NCBI GenBank assembly: GCA_025927935.1 | Contig: JAICKM010000471.1 | Location: forward strand, 1 to 5,750 | DNA: 5,750 nt | Direction of reading: 5' to 3' | Source: Chloroflexia bacterium | Lineage (GTDB): Bacteria > Chloroflexota > Chloroflexia > QHBQ01 > JADMIH01 | Translations under genes and position numbers: made by a program | The notes under the pieces: generated by a model | What the model saw: the letters and a program-made list of their open reading frames with translations, nothing else | Databases searched by the model: none | What the model was told of the DNA's origin: nothing | In this document: in pieces, positions 1 through 4,926 of the stretch | Position numbering within the stretch: the stretch's first letter is position 1 | Layout: each line of letters opens with the position of its first letter

Positions 1-666
1 GTGGTGCTCGCGGCCCTGCTCCTGGGGTTGCTGGTCGCGCTGGCCGCGCCCCGGCCCGCCGCAGCCCACGGCGGCATCGTCTGGGTGGATGACAACTACG
101 GTGCGTTCCACATCGTGGTGCAGACCATCCCGACCACGAACCAGCACGAGTGGCGCTTCACCGTCCTGGTGAACGAGTTCGACAACGGCGACCCCATCGC
201 CGATGCCCAGGTGCGCGTGCGCGCCGCGCTGACAGGCACCGCGGATTCGCTGGTCGAGGTCACGGCGCCGCCGGAGGCCGGGCAGCCCGGCTTTTATGAC
301 GTGCCCATCCGCACACCCCAGGACGGCATCTGGGCCGTCAGCGTACACGTGCAGCGCAACGGCAAAGAGGGCACCGCCACGTTCGATATGCCGGTCCAGT
401 CGGCCACGGACTACGGCGCGGCGGTCTGGGTGCTGGCGGCGCTGCCGATCTTGCTGGCGCTCGGCATTTTTGTCTACTACTGGCGCCAGCCGCCGAAAGC
501 CGCGGTGCCGCCCCTAGATCCAGCGGCTGCGGTAGAACCAGAAGAGCATGACGACTGGGACGATGACCAGGGAGGCAATGAGTCCCCAGAACACAACCGG
601 GTCGTCATAGGGAATGAAGCGGGTGAAGTTCATGCCGCCGAAGCCGACGATAAACGAGATCGGTAG
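1..666 (+). CDS. Exported, membrane-anchored YtkA/FixH-like beta-sandwich protein (5' end probably outside the window)
   Basis: The visible 221 residues begin with a hydrophobic stretch (residues 2-19) ending in a Pro/Ala-rich segment and AAAHGG, which looks like the core and cleavage region of a signal peptide. No Lys or Arg precedes the core, so the true start is probably upstream of the window and the GTG at base 1 may be internal. Residues 24-133 alternate hydrophobic and polar strands (for example WRFTVLVNEFDNG, ADAQVRVRA, GFYDVPIRTPQDGIWAVSVHV), the pattern of the immunoglobulin-like fold of YtkA/FixH/CopC-type extracytoplasmic domains. One membrane helix follows (about 140-160), then YYWRQPP, so the protein should be anchored with its domain outside and a short tail inside. 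Residues 172-221 are very acidic and are encoded antisense to the 3' end of the CorA gene; they are probably read-through sequence without a conserved role. Function is unknown; metal or redox-related roles known for distant relatives are only a possibility. Confidence 0.65.
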   Translation: MVLAALLLGLLVALAAPRPAAAHGGIVWVDDNYGAFHIVVQTIPTTNQHEWRFTVLVNEFDNGDPIADAQVRVRAALTGTADSLVEVTAPPEAGQPGFYDVPIRTPQDGIWAVSVHVQRNGKEGTATFDMPVQSATDYGAAVWVLAALPILLALGIFVYYWRQPPKAAVPPLDPAAAVEPEEHDDWDDDQGGNESPEHNRVVIGNEAGEVHAAEADDKRDR

Positions 667-1629
667 GAAAATCGTCGAGATGATCGTCAGGCGCTTCATC
701 ACCGTGCTCAGGTTGTTGTTGACACTGCTCAAATACGCGTCCAGCACGCCGCCCGTGGAGTCGCGTTGCGTATCGGCCAGTTCGTAGACGGAGACCATCA
801 GGTTATGCACATCGCGCAGGTAGATCTGGTTCTCCGGGCGCACAAAGGCGGCGCCGGGGTTGCTGAGCACGTTCAACCCCTCGCGCACGGGAGTCGCCTG
901 CCGCCGGATCGTGACCAGGTTGCGTTTCACGATGAAGACCTGGTTGAGTAGCTCGCGGTCGGGCCGGTCGATGACCGTGTCCTCCAGATAGTCGATCTGG
1001 TCGGCGGTGTGCTCCAGCGCGTCAAAATAGGTGTCGGCGGTATCGTCCAGGATGCGGTAGAGCAGGTAATCCGGCCCGCGCTCCAGCGGGTGCGGATCTT
1101 CGTCATCCTGGTGGTTATCGACCTCGTTCCAGATCCTGTCCACTAATTTCAGTCCTGCATCGCGCACGGTGATCAGATAATTGCGGCTCAGGTAGGAGTG
1201 AAGTTCGTAGCTGTCGACGTTACAGATCAGGTCTTCAGGAGGAGCGGATTTGGCCGTGACTTGTGGCCCCCGGCGCGACGCCGGTGTGCCCGCATGCCCG
1301 GCGTGCTGATCCGCGGCATGATGCGGGCCGCCTAGCATATCGCCGGCCTCGACGAAGACGCCATGCGCGATGATGAAGACATAGCCGTCATATATCTCGA
1401 TCTTGCCGCGCTCGTTGGGGCTGCGCAGGTCTTCGATGGTCAGCGGGTGGAAGTGGAAGTAGCTCGCCAGCCAATCGATGGCGGCCGGGTCGGGTTCGAT
1501 GATGTCGAGCCAGAATAGCGGCCGGTCGTGGACCTTGGTGCAGCCACGCGGCACATTCTGTTCGATCCACCGGCGCGCTTCCGCGCCGTCGGTGATTTTG
1601 CTCTCCGTGGTCAGTACGCGCAGCGGCAT
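514..1629 (-). CDS. corA: CorA-family divalent metal ion (Mg2+/Co2+) transporter
   Basis: This 371-residue protein should form the homopentameric CorA channel of the inner membrane, passing Mg2+ and possibly Co2+ or Ni2+ down the electrochemical gradient. The signature GMN lies at residues 332-334, at the end of the first membrane helix (about 314-331). A short loop (TRFIPYDDP) replaces the usual MPEL-type loop, the second helix spans about 345-366, and a basic C-terminus (YRSRWI) follows. The residue before GMN is Gly, where Tyr is usual. The N-terminal cytoplasmic alpha/beta domain is recognisable (PLTIEDL at 62-68, YLITVRD at 151-157), and the long stalk helix (about 190-310) ends in NNNLSTVMKRLT. 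Residues about 96-132 form a His/Ala/Gly/Pro-rich insertion not usual in the family. The start is supported by AGGAG at 1635-1639, 5 bases ahead of ATG. Its last 51 codons, counting the stop, overlap the convergent upstream gene. A perfect TATAAT lies about 70 bases upstream. Confidence 0.93.
   Translation of the reverse strand: MPLRVLTTESKITDGAEARRWIEQNVPRGCTKVHDRPLFWLDIIEPDPAAIDWLASYFHFHPLTIEDLRSPNERGKIEIYDGYVFIIAHGVFVEAGDMLGGPHHAADQHAGHAGTPASRRGPQVTAKSAPPEDLICNVDSYELHSYLSRNYLITVRDAGLKLVDRIWNEVDNHQDDEDPHPLERGPDYLLYRILDDTADTYFDALEHTADQIDYLEDTVIDRPDRELLNQVFIVKRNLVTIRRQATPVREGLNVLSNPGAAFVRPENQIYLRDVHNLMVSVYELADTQRDSTGGVLDAYLSSVNNNLSTVMKRLTIISTIFLPISFIVGFGGMNFTRFIPYDDPVVFWGLIASLVIVPVVMLFWFYRSRWI
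1234..1344 (-). other. His/Pro/Ala-rich insertion in the CorA cytoplasmic domain
   Basis: Residues about 96-132 of the transporter interrupt the expected beta-strand order between the strand DGYVFIIAHGVF and the strand containing YELHSYLSRNYLITV. In typical CorA proteins this junction is about ten residues long. The segment has four His within ten residues (103, 104, 109, 112), followed by a Pro/Ser/Arg/Lys-rich stretch. It looks like a flexible loop on the cytoplasmic funnel. Metal binding is possible from its composition but is inference. Confidence 0.55.
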
Positions 1630-1699
1630 AACGTCTCCTGCGGTGTTCGCGCTTGCTGCCCGGTGGCCGCCGGAGAAATCGCGAGCGCCCTTTGCGCCT

Positions 1700-1705
1700 A
1701 TTATA
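1700..1705 (-). promoter_or_regulatory. Probable -10 box of the corA promoter
   Basis: The minus strand reads TATAAT, a perfect -10 consensus, about 70 bases ahead of the corA ATG in an otherwise GC-rich 140-base gap. No good -35 is seen 16-19 bases upstream (TGTCGT at the 17-base spacing), and only the G of a TG extension is present. It implies that corA is transcribed separately from the XRE-cupin gene upstream on the same strand. Confidence 0.5.
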
Positions 1706-1769
1706 ACGTGGCAGCCCGCCCGACGACACTATCACCCGGCGCGGGCCGTTGGCCGTGCGTCCGCCCTGG

Positions 1770-2315
1770 CTAGAGGATGATCAGCAGGTAGCGGCACGGC
1801 TCCGGACCGGCATTGGCGAAGTTGTGGACAATATCACCGCGGAAGGTCACGGAATCGCCGGTCTCCAGCGTGAGTTCCTGGCCCGCCAGCGTACAGCGCA
1901 GGCGGCCCGCGACCACGGTGATATGCTCCTCGACGCCCGGCCGGTGAGGCGGGAAGGCGCCCGTTTCCTGCCCCGGCGGGATGTCATACCAGATCACTTC
2001 CACGCCGCGGTGCAACAGCGCCGGGGCTAGCCCTTGCCGCTCCACCCCGGAGCGCGGATCGACCAGTGTGCGCCGCTCGCCCCGGCGCACCACGCTGATC
2101 GCCTCCCTGGGCGGCCCGCCGTCCTCGCCCAGCAACGCCGACACGGTGCAGCCCAGCCCCTCGGCGATGCCCGCCAGCAACTTCACCGTCGGGTTCTTGC
2201 GCCCGCGCTCGATATCCGACAGCATGGCCCGGCTGACACCGGTGCGCTCGGCCAGCGCCTCCAACGTCAGGCCCAGGGCCAGCCGCCTTTCGCGGATGCG
2301 CGCGCTCAAGTCCAT
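1770..2315 (-). CDS. XRE-family transcriptional regulator with C-terminal cupin sensor domain
   Basis: This 181-residue protein should be a cytoplasmic DNA-binding regulator whose activity responds to a small ligand or metal held in the cupin barrel, as in PuuR-type regulators. Residues 5-62 form an XRE helix-turn-helix (LTLEALAERTGVSRAMLSDIERGRKNPTV is the classic pattern; recognition helix about 27-37). A linker runs to about 105. The cupin domain (about 106-178) has motif 1 as PHRPGVEEHITVVAGRL, with candidate ligand-binding residues His124, Glu130 and His131, and motif 2 as GDSVTFRGDIVHNFAN with His164. The frame is open for 24 more codons to an ATG at 2387. The start at 2315 is preferred because AAGGAGG (2324-2330) sits 8 bases upstream and the promoter -10 box lies between the two ATGs. 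The true ligand and targets are unknown. A palindrome in its own promoter suggests autoregulation. Confidence 0.9.
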   Translation of the reverse strand: MDLSARIRERRLALGLTLEALAERTGVSRAMLSDIERGRKNPTVKLLAGIAEGLGCTVSALLGEDGGPPREAISVVRRGERRTLVDPRSGVERQGLAPALLHRGVEVIWYDIPPGQETGAFPPHRPGVEEHITVVAGRLRCTLAGQELTLETGDSVTFRGDIVHNFANAGPEPCRYLLIIL

Positions 2316-2345
2316 GCCTCCAGCCTCCTTCTCTCCGTTTCCGTT

Positions 2346-2354
2346 ATTGTAGCA
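2346..2354 (-). promoter_or_regulatory. Extended -10 promoter of the XRE-cupin gene
   Basis: The minus strand reads TGCTACAAT: a TGn extension directly joined to TACAAT (2346-2351), about 30 bases ahead of the ATG at 2315. The -35 region at the 17-base spacing (TTTCTG) is weak, as is common for extended -10 promoters. The expected transcription start leaves a short leader that holds the AAGGAGG ribosome binding site. Confidence 0.6.
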
Positions 2355-2358
2355 TATC

Positions 2359-2372
2359 TCTGCTATAGCAGA
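2359..2372. promoter_or_regulatory. 14-bp perfect palindrome, candidate operator of the XRE-cupin regulator
   Basis: TCTGCTATAGCAGA reads identically on both strands, centred between 2365 and 2366. It fills the spacer between the -10 box and the -35 position of the XRE-cupin promoter, where a bound dimer would control polymerase access. A further half-site-like TAGCA lies at 2350-2354, 16 bases from the matching TAGCA at 2366-2370. Binding by the neighbouring XRE protein is inferred from position and symmetry only. Confidence 0.55.
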
Positions 2373-2387
2373 AACCGGAGGGGGCAT

Positions 2388-2477
2388 GGCCTGTGCAGTG
2401 GCGCGACGCCGAGCGCGATTGCTCGCGGAGCGGTGCGTAGCACATCGCGCCCGGCGCCCCAGGGTCTATTCAACCGC
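2388..2477. other. Short spacer between the XRE-cupin promoter region and the end of the Clp N-domain gene
   Basis: This GC-rich stretch holds no gene I can support. It contains a small inverted repeat (CGAGC/GCTCG around 2410-2425) without a T-run, so no convincing terminator for the sigma-factor operon is visible. Read-through into the XRE-cupin gene, which lies on the same strand, is therefore possible. Confidence 0.4.
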
Positions 2478-2999
2478 TCACTGCATCAGGGACGGCCCCT
2501 GGATGAGGCGGCGGAGGACCGCCTCGCGGACCTGTAGCGGTGAAATCCCCGCGTTGCGAAGCACATCGGCGCTCACGTCCCGGCTCTCGTAGGTCAGGGC
2601 GAGCAGCAGGTGTTCGGTGCCCAGGTAGGCGTGGCGGAGCCGGGTGGCCTCGTCCACGGCACGGGCGATCACCTGTTTGGCGCGCGGGGTCAGGCCGATT
2701 GGGCCGCTCGCGGGCAGATCGCCCCGACCGACGATTGCTTCGACCGTCGTGCGGGCGGCCGGCAAATTAAGCCTCAGATCGGCGAGTGCCAGTCCGGCGA
2801 CGCCCTCCTGTTCGCGGATCAGGCCGAGCAGCAGATGTTCGGTGCCCAGGTAGTTGTGGTTTAAGCGTTGGGCTTCTTCCTGCGCCAGCACGAAGACCTT
2901 GCGAGCGCGGCGCGTAAAGCGGGTGAAAGGACCACGCCCCCGATTCGGGGGTGTGAAGGGATGTATGGCTGTTAATAGTCGTTGTAGCAGGCGATTCAT
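2478..2999 (-). CDS. Stand-alone double Clp N-domain (ClpC N-terminus-like) protein
   Basis: This 173-residue protein contains the two tandem repeats of the ClpC/ClpA N-terminal domain and nothing else: there is no Walker A, no Walker B and no AAA+ module. Repeat 1 spans about 26-92 (TRRARKVFVLAQEEAQRL, then NYLGTEHLLLGLIREQEGVA). Repeat 2 spans about 103-167 (TPRAKQVIARAVDEATRL, then AYLGTEHLLLAL). In full-length ClpC this domain docks substrates and adaptors such as MecA; stand-alone versions are known, for example mycobacterial ClpC2. About 24 basic or hydrophobic residues precede repeat 1. The start is supported by AAAGGAA (3007-3013) 7 bases upstream of ATG. The gene begins 14 bases after the anti-sigma stop, so it is almost certainly the third gene of the sigma-factor operon. 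It may recruit or shield Clp protease substrates, with the anti-sigma factor as the obvious candidate, but this is inference. Confidence 0.9.
   Translation of the reverse strand: MNRLLQRLLTAIHPFTPPNRGRGPFTRFTRRARKVFVLAQEEAQRLNHNYLGTEHLLLGLIREQEGVAGLALADLRLNLPAARTTVEAIVGRGDLPASGPIGLTPRAKQVIARAVDEATRLRHAYLGTEHLLLALTYESRDVSADVLRNAGISPLQVREAVLRRLIQGPSLMQ
2594..2628. repeat. In-gene direct repeat, copy 2 (encodes YLGTEHLLLAL)
   Basis: This 35-base block matches 2819-2853 at 33 of 35 positions and is offset by exactly 225 bases (75 codons). The two differences are a silent His codon change and a Gly/Ala change. It encodes the conserved motif of the second Clp N repeat, while the rest of the two repeats has diverged strongly at the DNA level. 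Confidence 0.8.
2819..2853. repeat. In-gene direct repeat, copy 1 (encodes YLGTEHLLLGL)
   Basis: This is the partner of the block at 2594-2628. It encodes the conserved motif of the first Clp N repeat with nearly the same codons. It reflects the internal duplication of the Clp N-domain, kept similar by protein constraint plus codon preference, or by local gene conversion. Confidence 0.8.
2933..2955 (-). other. Strong GC-rich hairpin near the 5' end of the Clp N-domain coding region
   Basis: An inverted repeat pairs CAC-G-CCCCC-G with C-GGGGG-T-GTG around a 3-base ATT loop, giving about ten base pairs with one G-T wobble. In the mRNA it begins about 45 bases after the start codon, at the junction between the N-terminal extension and the first Clp repeat. 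No T-run follows on either strand, so it is not an intrinsic terminator. It could slow translation or mark RNA processing, or be incidental in GC-rich coding DNA. Confidence 0.45.
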
Positions 3000-3013
3000 T
3001 GCTTTGTTCCTTT

Positions 3014-3304
3014 CTACCCGTGCTTCTTGCCCCGGCGGGCGTCACGCCCGCCCGTGCGGCGAAAGATGGCCGCATAAGTGGCGTCGAGTCGCGCGGGATT
3101 GACCGGGGACACAGGTAGATCGCCGATGAGGGCGCGGGCATTCTGGAGGCCGCCGTAGAAGCTGCGGCAGTGCTCGCATTCCAACAGGTGGCGCTCGACC
3201 AGGTCGGCTTCGTCAGGCGTCGCCAGGCCGTCCTGATAGCTGGAGATCAGCGGTCCCATGTGCGGGTGCGGTTCGCTCGGAGCCAGGCGGGTGCGGATGG
3301 TCAT
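3014..3304 (-). CDS. Soluble zinc-binding anti-sigma factor (ZAS / zf-HC2 type)
   Basis: This small 96-residue protein has the hallmark H-x3-C-x2-C motif of zinc anti-sigma factors (His39, Cys43, Cys46, in VERHLLECEHCRSFY), within a helical region that normally wraps around the cognate ECF sigma factor and blocks its contact with RNA polymerase. There is no membrane segment, so it should act in the cytoplasm, like RsrA or ChrR-type factors rather than RseA or RsiW. The C-terminus is short and basic (RRTGGRDARRGKKHG). The ATG overlaps the sigma factor's TGA (ATGA, 3301-3304), and AAGGAGG (3311-3317) lies 6 bases upstream, indicating translational coupling. The frame stays open far upstream inside the sigma gene, but that stretch is a shadow of the sigma coding sequence. 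The pairing with the sigma factor is strongly implied by context; the signal that breaks it is unknown. Confidence 0.88.
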   Translation of the reverse strand: MTIRTRLAPSEPHPHMGPLISSYQDGLATPDEADLVERHLLECEHCRSFYGGLQNARALIGDLPVSPVNPARLDATYAAIFRRTGGRDARRGKKHG

Positions 3305-3888
3305 CGGGAACCTCCTTCCTCGGAGCGGGCGCACTCCTGGGCATACGCCGTGCTGAAGGCTTTTTTCGCCCGGTAGAGCCGTTTCTTCAAGTTCTCGCGC
3401 GAGAGGCCCAGGATCGCGCAGATCTCGCCGATGCTGAAGCCCTCGCGCCAGTGCAGCAGTAGCGGCGCGGCATAGTCGGGCTTGATGGCTGCCAGGCTCC
3501 GCTCGACCAGGTCGGTCTCGGCATAGCGGCTGTCCAGGAGGATCTCGCCGGCTGGCGGGCGCTCCGGCGGGTGGTCGCCGAAGGACAGGACGTGCTTCCA
3601 TCCGGCCCGGCGCACCGCGCTCCGCGCCGTGTTCGTGGCGATTTTGTACAGCCACGGGCGCGGTCGCAGATCGGGCCGGGTGCGGGGCAGCGCCTGATAC
3701 GCTTTTACGAACGTCTCTTGCACCAGGTCCTGCGCCAGGTCGGCGTCGCCGCAGAGACGGGCCAGGTAGCGGCCCAACTGTGGGGCATACGTTTGGTACA
3801 GCCGCTCGAATTCGGCGACATCTTGCCGGCGTAAGGCGGCCGTATCAAATCCAGAATCGCCTGTGAAATAGGCCAGGGATGGATGCAC
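3301..3888 (-). CDS. ECF-type RNA polymerase sigma factor (sigma-70 family, group 4)
   Basis: This 195-residue protein has the two-domain ECF layout. Sigma region 2 spans about 24-93, with region 2.2 around DADLAQDLVQETFVKAYQAL (48-67) and the -10-recognising region 2.4 around WLYKIATNTARSAVRR (79-94). A variable linker (95-125) follows, then sigma region 4 (about 127-180) with the helix-turn-helix FSIGEICAILGLSRENLKKRL (151-171). It redirects RNA polymerase to a dedicated regulon, probably when the co-transcribed zinc anti-sigma factor releases it. The start is a GTG at 3888; AAAGGGAG lies 7 bases upstream and there is no better ATG in frame. It is the first gene of a three-gene operon. I found no GGAAC-like ECF -35 element upstream by eye, so autoregulation is not shown. 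The 135-base gap to the divergent hydrolase gene must hold its promoter. Confidence 0.93.
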   Translation of the reverse strand: MHPSLAYFTGDSGFDTAALRRQDVAEFERLYQTYAPQLGRYLARLCGDADLAQDLVQETFVKAYQALPRTRPDLRPRPWLYKIATNTARSAVRRAGWKHVLSFGDHPPERPPAGEILLDSRYAETDLVERSLAAIKPDYAAPLLLHWREGFSIGEICAILGLSRENLKKRLYRAKKAFSTAYAQECARSEEGGSR

Positions 3889-3923
3889 TGCCTGTCTCCC
3901 TTTGTGTCTGCGCTAACCTTCAT

Positions 3924-3929
3924 ATAGTA
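3924..3929 (-). promoter_or_regulatory. Weak candidate -10 box for the sigma-factor operon
   Basis: The minus strand reads TACTAT in the only A/T-rich patch of the gap, about 35 bases ahead of the GTG start. The -35 position (CATTCG at the 17-base spacing) is poor, and no TGn extension is present. It is listed because nothing else in the gap resembles a promoter on this strand. Confidence 0.25.
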
Positions 3930-3952
3930 CAACGCCGCGACTGGCGCGAATG

Positions 3953-3983
3953 GGGACAGGACACCGGACTGGCGTGCTATAAT
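3953..3983 (+). promoter_or_regulatory. Extended -10 promoter of the alpha/beta hydrolase gene
   Basis: TGCTATAAT at 3975-3983 is a perfect -10 box with a TGn extension. A partial -35 (GGGACA, 3953-3958) lies at a long 19-base spacing. The transcript would start about 30 bases before the ATG at 4024, leaving the AAGGAGG site in the leader. The promoter is divergent from the sigma-factor operon. Confidence 0.65.
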
Positions 3984-4023
3984 GAACCCGGCTAAAAGTA
4001 ACATCCCAAGGAGGCACAGCGCG

Positions 4024-4839
4024 ATGGACCTACCGGTACCGGTCAGCGGGTTCGCGGAGGTGGATGGCGGGCGGCTCTATTATGAGACGGCGGGCGACGG
4101 GCGGCCCCTGGTGCTGCTCCACGCGGGCATTGCCGACAGCCGCATGTGGGACGCGCAGATGGCCGCGTTCGCCCTCCATTATCAGGTGATCCGCTACGAT
4201 CAGCGCGGCTATGGCCTGTCCAGCGTGCCGGACGCCCCTTACGCGCCCGCGCGGGATCTCCAACAGTTGCTGCATTACCTGGGAGCTACGGCCGCGTTGC
4301 TGGTGGGTCTTTCGGGTGGGGGGTTGCTGGCGCTGGACTTCGCGCTGGAATACCCGGAGCTGGTAGACGCCCTGGTCGTAGCCGCGCCGGGGCTGAGTGG
4401 CTTCCAGTGGTCTCCCGCGATGGAAGCGCAAAGCAAGCAACTTGGCGCCGCGCTCCAACGCGGCGATGTCCCGGCGGCGGTCGATCTGTGGCTGGCGCTG
4501 TGGGTTGATGGCCCCGCCGCCCCCGTGGGGCGCGCGGACCCCGCTGTGCGCGAGCGCATGCGCGAGTTGCTGACCGATCTCTTCTCGCGCCCGCGCGGCG
4601 CGGGCGAACCGCGGTTGCTGGAACCGCCCGCGATTGGCCGCCTGGCCGCGATCCCTTGTCCCACGCTTATCGTCGTCGGCGACCAGGATGTGCCCGACAT
4701 CCTGCGTATTACGGATCTGTTGCAGGCCAAGATCCCCGGCGCGCGGCGGGTTGTCTTGCCCAACGTCGCTCATATGGTCAACCTGGAACGCCCCGCCGAG
4801 TTCAACGCGCTCGTGCTCGACTTCTTCCAGGGGCGCTGA
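4024..4839 (+). CDS. Alpha/beta-fold hydrolase
   Basis: This 271-residue cytoplasmic protein of the alpha/beta hydrolase superfamily has the full catalytic layout. The oxyanion-hole segment is LLHAG (31-35), the nucleophile elbow is GLSGG with Ser97, the acid is probably Asp222 in VVGDQDVP, and the catalytic His250 is in NVAHMVNLERP. RYDQRGYGLS (57-66) is the usual strand-turn ahead of the nucleophile. The lid region (about 125-205) is variable, so the substrate cannot be told. The nearest general types are 3-oxoadipate enol-lactonase-like and esterase or peroxidase-like hydrolases. The ATG at 4024 has AAGGAGG (4008-4014) 9 bases upstream. An in-frame ATG at 3982 lies inside the -10 box and cannot be the start. 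The gene is followed 87 bases later by thiamine pyrophosphokinase, which has its own promoter, so no functional link is implied. Confidence 0.9.
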   Translation: MDLPVPVSGFAEVDGGRLYYETAGDGRPLVLLHAGIADSRMWDAQMAAFALHYQVIRYDQRGYGLSSVPDAPYAPARDLQQLLHYLGATAALLVGLSGGGLLALDFALEYPELVDALVVAAPGLSGFQWSPAMEAQSKQLGAALQRGDVPAAVDLWLALWVDGPAAPVGRADPAVRERMRELLTDLFSRPRGAGEPRLLEPPAIGRLAAIPCPTLIVVGDQDVPDILRITDLLQAKIPGARRVVLPNVAHMVNLERPAEFNALVLDFFQGR

Positions 4840-4864
4840 CCGCCCGCGGGCGCTATGCTACAAT
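4836..4864 (+). promoter_or_regulatory. Promoter of the thiamine pyrophosphokinase gene
   Basis: The -35 box CTGACC (4836-4841, 4 of 6 to TTGACA) is separated by 17 bases from TACAAT (4859-4864), which carries a TGC extension at 4856-4858. The -35 box overlaps the TGA stop of the hydrolase gene. It is the best-formed promoter in the window and gives a leader of roughly 55 bases, too short for a thiamine riboswitch. Confidence 0.7.
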
Positions 4865-4926
4865 ACGGCGTGCGGGAGGTTCGGCATACGCCCACCCCGC
4901 ACCCCGCCAGGAGGATACAACTACCG

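Noticed and set aside
1733..1750. Small GC hairpin after the XRE-cupin stop as a terminator
   Set aside because: The stem is about 4-5 bp and no T-run follows on the minus strand.
2316..2387. Longer start of the XRE-cupin gene at 2387
   Set aside because: The added 24 residues match no domain, and the segment contains the -10 box and the palindrome. The ATG at 2315 has an ideal ribosome binding site.
2408..2428. Inverted repeat CGAGC/GCTCG downstream of the Clp N-domain gene as a terminator
   Set aside because: The stem is short and there is no T-run on either strand.
3305..3655. N-terminal extension of the anti-sigma frame into the sigma gene
   Set aside because: It overlaps the conserved sigma coding sequence in another frame. 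The internal ATG at 3304 has a perfect AAGGAGG 6 bases upstream and the classic ATGA overlap.
3705..4004. Minus-strand frame of 99 residues across the sigma start and the divergent promoter region
   Set aside because: It is out of frame with the sigma factor, lacks any domain, and covers the hydrolase promoter.
4030..4773. Long open frame on the minus strand opposite the alpha/beta hydrolase (and another at 4275-4763)
   Set aside because: Composition is Arg/Gln/Ala/Gly-rich with no recognisable motif and no ribosome binding site. The plus strand carries a complete catalytic hydrolase, so these are GC-driven shadows.
4865..4926. Possible thiamine (TPP) riboswitch ahead of thiN
   Set aside because: The leader is only about 55 bases after the predicted transcription start, too short for a THI element, and no conserved CUGAGA-type core was seen.
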